Of a stretch of DNA of 64,000 nucleotides, positions 25,574 through 35,496 are shown one piece after another. The notes beneath the pieces were generated by a model. It was not told the DNA's origin, did not search any database, and was given only the letters and a program-made list of their open reading frames with translations. The stretch comes from Flavobacteriales bacterium (GTDB lineage: Bacteria > Bacteroidota > Bacteroidia > UBA10329), in NCBI GenBank assembly GCA_020635495.1, contig JACJZQ010000005.1, positions 124,001 through 188,000 on the forward strand, given 5' to 3'. The position numbers were made by a program, and so were the translations under genes. Each line of letters starts with the position of its first letter. Position 1 is the first letter of the stretch.

Positions 25574-28500
25574 ATGGTCATGTTTAAACGGTTTAGAATT
25601 TTAGTCGCAGTTGCTATTGTCTTCGGAAGCTTTAGCATCGCGCAAGCAGAAAAAACGAAAGGATTGGCAGGCTCCAATGCGCCTGTTACAAACAACTCCG
25701 GCCCCAAGGATCTGGCAGCAGACTGCCTTCCTCCAGCGGCTTCCATTGAGTTGGATCTGAACAACGTGAGAACGTTGATTCACTCTGGTGGAGACATGTG
25801 GTGGGACCTACAGAGCGTAGCTCAGTATGAGGTGCCAAAAGGCGGAGGTGTACATGCACTATACGCAGGTTCTCTGTGGATGGGTGGAGTTGACGTTAAC
25901 AACCAACTCAAAGTAGCTGCGGTACGATTCCGTCAGGTAGGTTATGATTTTTGGCCTGGTCCATTGAACACAACCACTGCTGAGATCGATCCGGGAACAT
26001 GCTCTGAGTATGATAGATTTTTCCCAATTACAAGAGCAGAGGTAGATCAATGGGTTGCCTATAATCTTAGTGATGATCCAGAAGGAGAATACCCTGGATA
26101 CGTAATTCCAGAGTCAATTCTGGATTGGCCAGCGCACGGTGATCTTACTGCTGGACAGGACTATAACCTAGCACCATACTTTGACGCTGATGGAAGTGGT
26201 AGCTACAATCCGGAAGAAGGTGGCGACTACCCTTATTATGACCTGAACCCAACAGACTTTGATTGTCTTTCTGAAAGAGAAGTAAAGCTATTCGGTGATG
26301 AAACACTTTGGTGGGTATTCAACGATAAAGGAAACATTCACACAGAGACAGGTGCCAACCCAATTGGTATGGAAATCCGTGGTCAGGCGTTTGCATTTGC
26401 AACAAACGATGAGATCAACGACATGACCTTCTACAACTATGAGTTGATCAACAGAGGGTCGTTCACTTTGACCAACACGTACTTTGCGCAGTGGGTTGAT
26501 GCCGACCTTGGATTTGCAGAGGACGATTACGTTGGTTGTGATGTAAGAAGAGGTCTTGGATATTGCTACAATGGTAATGCAGTTGATGGAACCGGTGGTC
26601 CACAGCAATATGGTGAGAACCCACCAGCAATTGGTGTTGACTTCTTCCAAGGCCCGTATCAAGACAATGATGGAGTAGATAATCCATTGTATTCAAACTG
26701 TGAGGTTCAGCAAGCTTTGAGCGAAGACGGAATCGTCTACGGAGGTATCGGAGTTGGATACGGTGATGGAATTGCTGATAACGAACGATTCGGTATGAGA
26801 AGATTCGTTTACCACAACAACTCAGGTGGTGGTGGTAACCCAGCTCAAACTGACCCGTCAACCGGAGCCGACTACTACAATTACATGCGTGGTATTTGGT
26901 TGGATGGTTCTCCTATGTGTTATGGCGCCAACGGTCACCCATCAAGTGGTTGTGATCAAGGAACATTGGCAGGTTACATGTTCCCTGGAGATTCTGACCC
27001 TTGTGGTTGGGGTACAAATGGCAACCCGCAGGTTGAATGGACTGAGCAAACTGCCAATAACGTGCCATTCGATAGACGATTTATGCAATCTGCGGGTCCG
27101 TTCACCTTGGAGCCTGGAGCTGTAAATGACATTACGGTTGGAGTTGTTTGGGCACGTGCCAATGATGCTAGCGACCCATTCGAGTCTGTTGAGAAAGTGC
27201 GTGTGGTTGATGATAAGGCACAGGCCTTGTTCGATAACTGTTTCGTACTAATTGATGGTCCAGATGCTCCAGAATTGAGTATTGTTGAATTGGACAAGGA
27301 GTTGATTCTCACCTTGATAAATCCAGCTGCTTCTAATAACTCAAACGAAGATTACGCAGCAGTTGATCCATTCATTGTTTCTCCTGATGGACAAACATGG
27401 GATAACATCTATCGATTTGAAGGATACCAGATATTCCAATTGAAGGATGAAACTGTTTCTTCTTCTGAATTGACCAACCCAGACCTTGCCAGATTAGTTG
27501 CTCAGTGCGATATCGAAAACATCGATCCATTGACAAATGCACCTATCGCACAGTTGGTAAACTTCTCGTTCTCAGAAGAGTTGAATGCCAGTATTCCTGT
27601 GGAAATGGTGAACGGTGAGAATGAAGGACTTCGTCACTCATTCAGAATTACACAAGATCAGTTTGCCAGCGGTAACAACCAACTGGTAAACCACAAGAAG
27701 TACTACTACATGGCAGTTGCGTACGCTTACAATAACTACAAGACGTACGATCAGAACGACCCACTTCAGTTGGATGGGCAGAAAGTGCCTTACTTGGCAG
27801 GTCGTAAAAATGCCTTCGGTGGTGCTATTGAATCCGTTGTTGCCATTCCGCACATTGTTGCTCCAGAAGAGTCAGGCACCATTCTTTCTGCTCAGTACGG
27901 AGACGGACCACAATTGACAAGAATTGAAGGTCAAGGAAACGGTGGCCGTGACCTTGCGTTGGTTCGTCAATCGGTAGAGGATATCGCAAATGCACCGAAT
28001 GCACGATTTGAGCAGATCACGTATGCGGCTGGTAGAGGCCCTGTTGATATCAAAGTGGTTGACCCAAAGAATCTTCCAAATGCTGAGTTTGTATTCAAAA
28101 TGTTGGATAGCATCACTCCGGGTGATCTGGAAGACGCTTACTGGTCTCTTGAATGTATTGGTGGAGATTGCCCAACCATTGGAAGCGGAACAGAGACAAT
28201 TGTTTACGCAGACAAGCCAATTGGCCTAAGCAACGGAAACGAGCAGATCATTCCTGAATGGGGATTGTCTGTGTTCCTAGAGCAGACCATTGATCCAGGA
28301 GATGAGGCCAGCGGTAATGGATTCATCGATGGACGTATTTCATTTGCAGGGACAAAATTCTGGCTCACAGGAATCTCTGATATTGACGGTGGAACGCCTC
28401 TCAATTGGATTCGTTCAGGAACATTGGAAGACCAAAACAATCCTTCTAATAGTGATTACGCTGGCGATGATAATCAGGTGTACGAAACTGTTCTCAACGG

Positions 28501-29629
28501 AACGTTTGCGCCTTGGAAATTGGCCAGTCACAAAGACAGTCTAATGTCTCCAACTTGGGAGAAATTCAAGTCGTTGAATGACCTTGAGAACCTTGCAAGT
28601 GTTGATATTGAGATCACTACCAACAGAGACCTATGGACACGCTGTCCAGTGTTTGAAGTTGGTGATGATTTTGTACCAACCATTGGAGATGCCGAAAGAT
28701 TCAACCTAAGAATGAGTCCGTCAGTTGATAAGGACGGAAATCCTGATGGTTCTGGAACATTCGGTATGGGTTGGTTCCCTGGGTTTGCGGTCAACGTGGA
28801 AACGGGTGAGCGTCTGAATATGGCGTTCGGTGAGAACTCTTGGTTGCAGAACAGCAATGGCGCAGACATGATCTGGAACCCAACAGATGAGGTGTTCGAT
28901 GGAAACTTCGACCCAGACCTATTAACGCCATTCGTCAACCCACTTTTCGGTGGTGGTCACTACATCTATGTGTTCGGTCACAATGGAGATGATCCGGATG
29001 ATGATGTTCCGGCATACGATGAAGGCCAGTTCATCTTCAACAAGTTGTCTGAGAACAACTACAATCCAGGCGACCCATCAAAACGAAGAGTTTACAAGGA
29101 TGCAATGTGGGTTGGTGTTCCTATCCTAGCACCTAACTCAAGGTTGTTGGAGAGTGTGGTAAACATCGAACTTCGAGTAACAAAACCTTACAGAGAGAAT
29201 TTTGCTCCAGGATGGTCAGTGTCTCAGGCGGTTAACGATAACCTTCCGATGTACACTTTTACAACGGCAGATTTCGCTACGGTTCGTGAGGATATCCCAA
29301 CTGCAGAAAATGCATTGGACATCATCCGCGCGGTTCCTAACCCTTATTATGCGTACTCTGAATATGAATCTAATCAGTTGGAGAACATCGTTAAGATCAC
29401 CAACCTTCCAAAAGTGTGTACTGTAAGTATTTACACAGTGAACGGTATCCTAGTTAGACAGTTCAAGAAGGATTCACCGATCACATCATTGGATTGGGAT
29501 CTTAAGAACCACAAGGACATTCCTGTGGCTAGCGGGCTTTACCTGATCCATGTAGATGCGCCTGGTATTGGAGAGAAAGTGATCAAATGGTTCGGAACCA
29601 TAAGACAGATCGACCTGCAGTCGTTCTAA
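25574..29629 (+). CDS. Large T9SS-exported protein, type A sorting domain, function unknown
   Basis: A 1351-residue secreted protein (a second ATG two codons in may be the real start). A signal peptide ends near residue 26. The N-terminal part (about 55-130) reads NNVRTLIHSGGDMWWDL and GSLWMGGVDVNNQLKVAAVR, a signature I recognise from a family of large Bacteroidota proteins of unknown role. The middle is rich in Asp, Asn, Gly and Pro, suggesting calcium-stabilised beta structure. The end carries a type A sorting domain from about residue 1255 (AVPNPYYAYSE, VSIYTVNGILVRQF, DLKNHKDIPVASGLYLIHV). It lies 12 bases after the receptor gene and 38 bases before the PorV-like gene. Confidence 0.85.
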   Translation: MVMFKRFRILVAVAIVFGSFSIAQAEKTKGLAGSNAPVTNNSGPKDLAADCLPPAASIELDLNNVRTLIHSGGDMWWDLQSVAQYEVPKGGGVHALYAGSLWMGGVDVNNQLKVAAVRFRQVGYDFWPGPLNTTTAEIDPGTCSEYDRFFPITRAEVDQWVAYNLSDDPEGEYPGYVIPESILDWPAHGDLTAGQDYNLAPYFDADGSGSYNPEEGGDYPYYDLNPTDFDCLSEREVKLFGDETLWWVFNDKGNIHTETGANPIGMEIRGQAFAFATNDEINDMTFYNYELINRGSFTLTNTYFAQWVDADLGFAEDDYVGCDVRRGLGYCYNGNAVDGTGGPQQYGENPPAIGVDFFQGPYQDNDGVDNPLYSNCEVQQALSEDGIVYGGIGVGYGDGIADNERFGMRRFVYHNNSGGGGNPAQTDPSTGADYYNYMRGIWLDGSPMCYGANGHPSSGCDQGTLAGYMFPGDSDPCGWGTNGNPQVEWTEQTANNVPFDRRFMQSAGPFTLEPGAVNDITVGVVWARANDASDPFESVEKVRVVDDKAQALFDNCFVLIDGPDAPELSIVELDKELILTLINPAASNNSNEDYAAVDPFIVSPDGQTWDNIYRFEGYQIFQLKDETVSSSELTNPDLARLVAQCDIENIDPLTNAPIAQLVNFSFSEELNASIPVEMVNGENEGLRHSFRITQDQFASGNNQLVNHKKYYYMAVAYAYNNYKTYDQNDPLQLDGQKVPYLAGRKNAFGGAIESVVAIPHIVAPEESGTILSAQYGDGPQLTRIEGQGNGGRDLALVRQSVEDIANAPNARFEQITYAAGRGPVDIKVVDPKNLPNAEFVFKMLDSITPGDLEDAYWSLECIGGDCPTIGSGTETIVYADKPIGLSNGNEQIIPEWGLSVFLEQTIDPGDEASGNGFIDGRISFAGTKFWLTGISDIDGGTPLNWIRSGTLEDQNNPSNSDYAGDDNQVYETVLNGTFAPWKLASHKDSLMSPTWEKFKSLNDLENLASVDIEITTNRDLWTRCPVFEVGDDFVPTIGDAERFNLRMSPSVDKDGNPDGSGTFGMGWFPGFAVNVETGERLNMAFGENSWLQNSNGADMIWNPTDEVFDGNFDPDLLTPFVNPLFGGGHYIYVFGHNGDDPDDDVPAYDEGQFIFNKLSENNYNPGDPSKRRVYKDAMWVGVPILAPNSRLLESVVNIELRVTKPYRENFAPGWSVSQAVNDNLPMYTFTTADFATVREDIPTAENALDIIRAVPNPYYAYSEYESNQLENIVKITNLPKVCTVSIYTVNGILVRQFKKDSPITSLDWDLKNHKDIPVASGLYLIHVDAPGIGEKVIKWFGTIRQIDLQSF

Positions 29630-29667
29630 TTTGAAAGAGAGAGTTTATTCTATTGAAGAAACACGAT

Positions 29668-30759
29668 ATGAGAAGAGTTTTAACAACATGTTTCATTGCG
29701 TTGATGGCGGGAGTAACAACCCTACCGTCAATGGCCGGTAACCCTGACCGAGCTGGTCAGGCCGGAGCAACTGAACTGCTAATTAACCCGTGGGCAAGAA
29801 GTTCTGGCTTTGCTGGAGCCAATACAGCTTCGGTAAGAGGATTAGAGGCTCAGTACCTGAATATTGCAGGTATGGCCTTTACAAGAAAAACCGAAGTGCT
29901 TTTTGCCAATACACAGTGGTTGGTTGGTTCTGGAGTAATGATCAATTCTTTTGGTCTGTCTCAGAAGATCGGTGATGCTGGCGTTATTGGCCTTGGCGTA
30001 ATGAACATGAGCTTTGGAGAGATTGACATTACAACTGCCAATCTTCCTGAAGGAGGAGTTGGAACCTACACTCCAAACTTCTTGAACATCGGAGTTTCTT
30101 ACGCAAAGAACTTCTCTAATAGTATCAATGGAGGGATTACTGTGCGTGTTATCAATCAGAATATCTCAAACCTGAGTGCTACTGGTGTGGCGTTCGACTT
30201 TGGAATTTCGTACACAACTCAGTTGGGTAGCCGGGATAAGGAAAAGAATAAAGACAACCTACAATTCGGTATCTCATTGAAAAACGTAGGACCACCAATG
30301 AAGTACAAAGGTGATGGACTATCTAGACGTGCCACGCTACCAGGTGCAGACAACAGTCTTACAATGGAATTCCGTACAGAACGGTTCGAGATTCCAACAT
30401 CTCTTAACATTGGTGTTACTTACCATTGGAGAGATGCCAAGATGATCAACAGAATCACGCCTGCCGTCAACTTCACATCCAACAGTTTTACGAAAGACCA
30501 GTTCAATTTCGGATTGGAGTACTCTTTCAAAGACATGTTCATGGTAAGAGGTGGTTACGTGCTTCAGTTCGGTAAGGGAGATGAGACCATTGCAGCATCA
30601 GCACTTACTGGCCCTAGCGCTGGAGCAACAGTTGAATTCGGACTTGGTAAGAAAGGTTCTGACAAGAGTAGTAGAACAAAATTGGGTATCGACTACTCTT
30701 ACCGCCATACGAACCCATTTTCAGGAGTACACGCCATCGGAATCCGATTGGCACTCTGA
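29668..30759 (+). CDS. PorV/PorQ family outer-membrane protein
   Basis: A 363-residue FadL-like barrel of the PorV/PorQ (UPF0164) type. ATG 29668 (MRRVLTT) starts a normal signal peptide ending near SMA; an upstream TTG is possible but unneeded. The mature start AGATELLINPWARSSGFAGA and LEAQYLNIAGMAF are typical, and the C-terminus (GIRLAL) ends in an aliphatic rather than aromatic residue. PorV carries cargo from the SprA translocon to the surface attachment complex and PorQ belongs to that complex. Here the gene is the third of an operon behind a TonB-dependent receptor and a T9SS cargo; a cargo-dedicated role is an inference. PorQ proper is usually shorter. Confidence 0.87.
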   Translation: MRRVLTTCFIALMAGVTTLPSMAGNPDRAGQAGATELLINPWARSSGFAGANTASVRGLEAQYLNIAGMAFTRKTEVLFANTQWLVGSGVMINSFGLSQKIGDAGVIGLGVMNMSFGEIDITTANLPEGGVGTYTPNFLNIGVSYAKNFSNSINGGITVRVINQNISNLSATGVAFDFGISYTTQLGSRDKEKNKDNLQFGISLKNVGPPMKYKGDGLSRRATLPGADNSLTMEFRTERFEIPTSLNIGVTYHWRDAKMINRITPAVNFTSNSFTKDQFNFGLEYSFKDMFMVRGGYVLQFGKGDETIAASALTGPSAGATVEFGLGKKGSDKSSRTKLGIDYSYRHTNPFSGVHAIGIRLAL

Positions 30760-30781
30760 TAAGATTTTTCTATCTTCAAGT

Positions 30782-30810
30782 AAAGAATCCCGATAGTTCG
30801 GGATTCTTTT
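30782..30810 (+). terminator. Intrinsic terminator after the PorV/PorQ gene
   Basis: A perfect twelve-base-pair stem (30782-30793 with 30798-30809, core GAATCCCGA/TCGGGATTC) with a TAGT loop, ending in TTTT and then GTTTTG. It closes the receptor-cargo-PorV operon and precedes greA. Confidence 0.88.
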
Positions 30811-30836
30811 GTTTTGATACCCCATAGACTTTAGTT

Positions 30837-31304
30837 ATGAGTACATATTTGACAAAGGAGGGAATGGATAAGCTGAAAAAAGAGCTAGACCATTTGAAAA
30901 GAGTAGAACGCCCTTCCATATCTGCGCAGATAGCAGAAGCAAGAGACAAAGGAGATCTTTCCGAGAATGCGGAATATGATGCGGCCAAAGAGGCACAAGG
31001 CCTCCTGGAACTCAAGATTTCCAAACTGGAAGCCACATTGAGCGATGCCGTTGTCATTGACGAATCACAGCTCGATAAGGATAAGGTTCTGATTCTTTCC
31101 AAAGTGAAGTTGAAAAACCAAGCCAATGGAATGGAATTCGAGTATACCCTTGTACCTGAAAATGAGGCCGATCTTAAAGCCAAGAAGATATCTGTTGAAT
31201 CTCCTATCGGGAAGGGATTGCTTGGTAAGAAGGTTGGAGATGTTGCGGCAATCCAAGTGCCAAATGGCATCATGAACTTTGAAGTACTCGAAATAGGCCG
31301 ATAA
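30837..31304 (+). CDS. greA: Transcription elongation factor GreA
   Basis: Stimulates RNA cleavage by backtracked RNA polymerase. A standard 155-residue protein: N-terminal coiled coil with the tip acidic residues in ARDKGDLSENAEYDAAKEAQ and a C-terminal FKBP-like domain (SPIGKGLLGKKVGDVAAIQVPNG). The ATG of the HIT gene is the first base after its stop, with no spacer, so they are read as one unit. Confidence 0.97.
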   Translation: MSTYLTKEGMDKLKKELDHLKRVERPSISAQIAEARDKGDLSENAEYDAAKEAQGLLELKISKLEATLSDAVVIDESQLDKDKVLILSKVKLKNQANGMEFEYTLVPENEADLKAKKISVESPIGKGLLGKKVGDVAAIQVPNGIMNFEVLEIGR

Positions 31305-31700
31305 ATGGCAAGTATTTTCACTCGGATTGTCAACGGAGAAATTCCAAGCTATAAGGTTGCGGAATCAGAACTGTGCTATGCATTCTTGGATATCAATCCG
31401 CTGGCTAAGGGGCACACGCTGGTAATCCCCAAAAAAGAGGTGGATTACCTTTTTGATGTTGAGGACGAGTTGTATGCTGAACTCATGCTTTTTGCCAAAC
31501 GCGTTGGCAAGGCAATAGAAAAAGTGGTGCCTTGCGAGCGTATTGGAGTTACAGTGATTGGATTGGAAGTACCACATGCGCATGTGCATCTCATTCCTAT
31601 CAATGCTCTCAATGATATGAACTTTGCTAAGCCAAAGGTTCAGATGTCATCGGATGAGTTAAAGACGTTGGCCAGCGCAATTGCTGAGACATTCGTTTAA
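31305..31700 (+). CDS. HIT family nucleotide hydrolase
   Basis: A 131-residue histidine-triad protein. The triad is HAHVHLIP near residue 90, with the family nucleotide-binding segments SIFTRIVNGEIPSYKV and LAKGHTLVIPKK. It is Hint-type and probably hydrolyses adenosine phosphoramidates or related nucleotides in the cytosol. It follows greA without spacing, a typical Bacteroidota synteny. Its last four bases overlap the convergent ruvC stop. Confidence 0.93.
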   Translation: MASIFTRIVNGEIPSYKVAESELCYAFLDINPLAKGHTLVIPKKEVDYLFDVEDELYAELMLFAKRVGKAIEKVVPCERIGVTVIGLEVPHAHVHLIPINALNDMNFAKPKVQMSSDELKTLASAIAETFV

Positions 31701-32251
31701 GCCTTTCTATTGGGGTTTTCCTTTAGGAAAGAGGCCCAACCAGAATAACTTTTAGAGCTGGAAGAAACCCCAGAGCTGTTGAAATAGTGGCAAACGGCAG
31801 CCGCGAGTCCATCAGTAGCATCAAGCGGAATATCTTGAAACTTGGTGCCGAGCAGATTTTCTAACATGGCGCTTACTTGTTCTTTGCTTGCATTACCGTT
31901 TCCGGTAATGGCCTGCTTTATCTTTCTTGGCGAATATTCGGCAATGGGTAGATCCTTTGAAAGTGCTGCCGCAATAGCAACACCTTGCGCCCGTCCCAAT
32001 TTCAACATCGATTGAACATTCTTTCCAAAAAACGGAGCCTCAATTGCCAGATGTTCGGGTTGGTATTCTTCAATAATTGCAACGGTTCTATCAAAGATCT
32101 TCTTCAACCTATCGGGATGGTCTTTCAGTTTATCCAGTTTGATGACGCCCATCGTCAGCGCACTCAATTTCTTCCCATCGATCTGAATAAGTCCATAACC
32201 CATTACCACAGTTCCAGGGTCAATGCCGAGTATGATCTTCGGTTTAGCCAA
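31697..32251 (-). CDS. ruvC: Holliday-junction resolvase RuvC
   Basis: Cuts Holliday junctions with RuvAB in recombination repair. The 184-residue RNase-H-fold protein has the acidic residues Asp11 (ILGIDPGT), Glu71 (LAIEAPFF) and the late Asp in DATDGLAAAVCH. The C-terminal Ser-rich tail (NSSGVSSSSKSYSGW) is short and probably flexible. Its start overlaps the end of the RNA methyltransferase gene by eight bases, so they are coupled. Confidence 0.95.
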   Translation of the reverse strand: MAKPKIILGIDPGTVVMGYGLIQIDGKKLSALTMGVIKLDKLKDHPDRLKKIFDRTVAIIEEYQPEHLAIEAPFFGKNVQSMLKLGRAQGVAIAAALSKDLPIAEYSPRKIKQAITGNGNASKEQVSAMLENLLGTKFQDIPLDATDGLAAAVCHYFNSSGVSSSSKSYSGWASFLKENPNRKA

Positions 32252-32987
32252 GAGCTGTTTTTTTGGTCAGTTGAGATAATACGATACCCGTGGCAATTCC
32301 AGCATTCAAAGATTCTACCTTTTGTTCTGACTCTAGATTAGGAACGGATATCAGGCCTTTGCAAGAAGAACGAATACCCTCCGAAAGTCCATGAGATTCG
32401 CTGCCGATCGCTAGAATGGTTTTCTTGAACGGTTTGAAGTCGAATATTGAATCACCATACATGTCCGTTCCGCAAATGGCATAGCCATGATCATCAGCTT
32501 GCTTCAAAACATTATCAATCTCTGTATAAAGAATGGAAACGTGAAACAAAGCACCCATCGTGCTCTGCACCACTTTACGGTCGTACGCATCTACACAATC
32601 ATTGATGCAAACAATATCGGTAACGCCAAACCATTTCGCGGTTCTGACAATGGTTCCCATGTTCCCAGGATCGCTGATTCCATCAAGAAGCAGAACAAGT
32701 GGCTTTTCCCATGAAAATTGAGTGGTAGGAATCCTTGCCAACGCCAAAACACGATTGGGATTTTTCAGTCCAGAGATTCGTCCCAGTTCCTTTTCTGAAA
32801 TCACAATGTGATCATTAGGAAGAAAATCAAGTGCTTCTGTTGCATACACACGCTCAATCTCGAGGCCTGAATTCAGAAGTTCCTTAACAGGTTTAATCCC
32901 TTCTGTTACAAACAGTCCGTACTCTTTCCGGAATTTCTTCTGTTGTAACGACCGAACGAATTTGATGTCTGCTACGGAAATGGTCAA
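32244..32987 (-). CDS. SpoU/TrmH-family RNA ribose methyltransferase, TTG start
   Basis: Transfers a methyl group from SAM to the 2'-hydroxyl of an RNA ribose. A 247-residue SPOUT protein with an N-terminal L30e-like substrate domain (IKFVRSLQQKKFRKEYGLFVTEG) and the trefoil-knot catalytic domain: VLLLDGISDPGNMGTIVRT, IAIGSESHGLS and ISVPNLESEQKVESLNAGIA. Position on rRNA or tRNA cannot be read. No upstream ATG exists and the conserved domain begins six residues in, so the TTG at 32987 is the start. It is divergent from tamL, which also starts with TTG. Confidence 0.92.
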   Translation of the reverse strand: MTISVADIKFVRSLQQKKFRKEYGLFVTEGIKPVKELLNSGLEIERVYATEALDFLPNDHIVISEKELGRISGLKNPNRVLALARIPTTQFSWEKPLVLLLDGISDPGNMGTIVRTAKWFGVTDIVCINDCVDAYDRKVVQSTMGALFHVSILYTEIDNVLKQADDHGYAICGTDMYGDSIFDFKPFKKTILAIGSESHGLSEGIRSSCKGLISVPNLESEQKVESLNAGIATGIVLSQLTKKTALG

Positions 32988-33001
32988 GGCTTGGTTCGGT
33001 C

Positions 33002-33034
33002 TTTGTGTTCTGTTAGAAACCTCTTCTAACTTTG
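33002..33034 (+). promoter_or_regulatory. Promoter of tamL
   Basis: TTTG at 33002-33005, a 21-base spacer and TAACTTTG at 33027-33034, a full match to TTTG-N19/21-TAnnTTTG. Transcription would begin around 33041, some 20 bases before the TTG start codon. Confidence 0.7.
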
Positions 33035-33059
33035 TCCAAAGGTCAGAAATTCAAACAAT

Positions 33060-35462
33060 TTGACGAGCAAACCATCTTCTTGGCTTTTACTGCTGACCTT
33101 GGCCATTGTGGCTGCGTCATGTTCGCCAACCAGAAAGTTGGCAGAAGGCGAGTTTCTGCTCACTAAAAATGTGATTGAAAACGATAGCAAGGTTGTTTCC
33201 AAAGGAGACCTTGAAAGCTTTCTAAGACAAAAGCCTAATAGGAGAGTTTTCGGTTTCTACCGCTTCCACCTTCAGGTATACAACTTGGTTAATCATGAAA
33301 AGCTTGAGGAGAGGGTTCAGGTTCTGACCGAGAAGAATGCGAAGCGAAACGCCAAGAGAAAGCTGAAGGGTAAGGAGCCAAAAGAAAGAAGGCGGTCGTT
33401 TTGGGAATGGCTGGAGGATATTGGCGAGGAGCCAGTGATCTATGATGCGCTGACATCAGAGAAATCTGCAGAACAGTTGGAGATCTACTTGAAAGGCAAA
33501 GGCCATTTCAATGCTTCTGTATCAGATACGGTAGAATTCAACCCGAAGAGAAAAAAGGCAAAGGCCATTTACACCGTTAATAGTGGTACGCCTTACAAGG
33601 TGCGAAAACTCAATTATAGAATTGAAGACAATCGGCTTTCTCGCCTCATAAAACCGGCACGTGGAAGGGAGATCATTCTAAGAGACGGGATGAACTACGA
33701 TGTGGAGAAATTTCAGGAAGAGCGGGAGCGGATCGAGCGTAATCTGAAGAGCAACGGCTACTACGCTTTCTCTGATGATTATGTGCGATTGGAAGTGGAT
33801 ACCAACCTCAATTCACATCAGGCAGACATCACCATTACCATAGCAAAACCGCAAGTGGCAGACACTTCCAAAATGGTATCCGATGGGCACCAGACCTATA
33901 TGGTGAGGAACATATATGTCCATACCGACTACGACCAAAAGAAGATCGGTAAGGTGAAGTACGATACGCTTGTTTACAACGGTGTGCATTTCATCTATGA
34001 GGGGGAATTCAAGCATCGGCCAGAGATGCTTTTGGATAAGATATTCTTCAAAACCGGAGACCTATACCGAATCAAAAGAGGTGAGTTGACGTACCGCTAC
34101 CTGTCTAGTTTACGAGCCTATAAGTTCATCAATTTAGCCTACACGGAACATCGGAATGCAAACGGTAAAATGGTGTTGGACTGCCACATCAATCTAACCC
34201 CTGGTCTGAGGCAAGCGTACGCCATTGAGTTACAAGGAACCAACACAGAAGGTAATCTCGGTGTCTCTGGTTCCTTCATTTACAAGAACAAGAACCTTTT
34301 CAGGGGAGCTGAGATACTGCAATTCAAGATCACAGGCGGATTGGAGTCGCAGGTGGTGGCCAGCAACATCGAAAACCAGAACATTAATGGGGTTCTACCA
34401 TTCAACACCATCGAGGTAAATCCAGAGATAAGTCTCATTTTCCCGAAGCTTTTGGTGCCTTTCAGACCGCATCGCATTGTCCGGTACGGAGACCCGAAGT
34501 CTATCATTTCGGTTGGATACAACTACCAGCAACGACCCGACTACACACGTTCCATTTTCAACGCCAAATTCGGGTATCAGTGGATGCAGAATCAGAATGC
34601 CAGACACTTCCTGAATCCTCTTGAAGTCAACTTCGTGAACATCTATAATGAAGCTCCTGCCTTTCGAGAAAGGATAAACTCCCTTAGAGATAAACTGTTG
34701 GTCAACACCTTCAGTCCGCACCTTACCACAACCACCAATTACACGTACATCTTCTCAAATCAGAGGGTGAACAAGAAGGGGAATTTCAGCTATTTCAAGG
34801 CAAGGTTGGAGAGTTCTGGTAACATTCTTCGCGGAATTATGGCTTTGGCGCAAGCGGAAAAGGATACCAATAACAGTTATCGCATTTTCAATGTCCCTTT
34901 CTCGCAGTACTTGAAGTATGAAGTTGATTACAGAAAATACTGGCAGGTCACCAATTTCAGTCAGTTGGTTTTCAGGGTAAATCAGGGCATTGGTTTTCCA
35001 CTTCTTAACTTGGGAGTACTACCTTTTGAAAGTGCCTTTTTCGGAGGTGGTGCAAATGGTATTCGTGCTTGGTCTGCACGTTCGTTGGGCCCTGGTTCTC
35101 TACCAGATTCTCTAAACCTGCAGGATCAATTTGGAGATATCAAATTGGAAATAAACCTCGAATACAGATTCGATATATACCGTTGGTTCAAGGGAGCGCT
35201 CTTTGCTGATGCTGGTAACGTTTGGTTGATCAAAAAGGATGAGGACAGGCCAGGTGGTTTGTTCGAATTCAAAGACTTTTATAAGGAACTGGCGTTGGGC
35301 GCAGGTGTCGGTATCCGGCTCGACTTCAGTTTCTTCATCATCCGTTTTGATGTGGCAACACCTTTCCACGATCCGGGAAGACCGGTAAACGACCGTTGGG
35401 CCATCAAGGATTTCGAATGGTCTGATGTCAATCTGAATCTGGGAATCGGATATCCGTTCTGA
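33060..35462 (+). CDS. tamL: BamA-family lipoprotein TamL, TTG start
   Basis: An 800-residue Omp85-type protein for outer-membrane or surface-protein assembly. Unlike TamA it carries a lipoprotein signal peptide ending in VAASC, with lipid on Cys21, the hallmark of TamL of Bacteroidota, which is thought to work with TamB. A POTRA-like region spans about 30-350 and the C-terminal barrel about 400-800, with the Omp85 segment SAFFGGGANGIRAWSARSLGPG (loop 6) and final residue Phe (LGIGYPF). Translation starts at TTG 33060, because no ATG is available and a full promoter lies just upstream. Confidence 0.92.
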   Translation: MTSKPSSWLLLLTLAIVAASCSPTRKLAEGEFLLTKNVIENDSKVVSKGDLESFLRQKPNRRVFGFYRFHLQVYNLVNHEKLEERVQVLTEKNAKRNAKRKLKGKEPKERRRSFWEWLEDIGEEPVIYDALTSEKSAEQLEIYLKGKGHFNASVSDTVEFNPKRKKAKAIYTVNSGTPYKVRKLNYRIEDNRLSRLIKPARGREIILRDGMNYDVEKFQEERERIERNLKSNGYYAFSDDYVRLEVDTNLNSHQADITITIAKPQVADTSKMVSDGHQTYMVRNIYVHTDYDQKKIGKVKYDTLVYNGVHFIYEGEFKHRPEMLLDKIFFKTGDLYRIKRGELTYRYLSSLRAYKFINLAYTEHRNANGKMVLDCHINLTPGLRQAYAIELQGTNTEGNLGVSGSFIYKNKNLFRGAEILQFKITGGLESQVVASNIENQNINGVLPFNTIEVNPEISLIFPKLLVPFRPHRIVRYGDPKSIISVGYNYQQRPDYTRSIFNAKFGYQWMQNQNARHFLNPLEVNFVNIYNEAPAFRERINSLRDKLLVNTFSPHLTTTTNYTYIFSNQRVNKKGNFSYFKARLESSGNILRGIMALAQAEKDTNNSYRIFNVPFSQYLKYEVDYRKYWQVTNFSQLVFRVNQGIGFPLLNLGVLPFESAFFGGGANGIRAWSARSLGPGSLPDSLNLQDQFGDIKLEINLEYRFDIYRWFKGALFADAGNVWLIKKDEDRPGGLFEFKDFYKELALGAGVGIRLDFSFFIIRFDVATPFHDPGRPVNDRWAIKDFEWSDVNLNLGIGYPF

Positions 35463-35496
35463 TTTTTCCTTCGCGATTCTCAGCGGCATAAATTTT

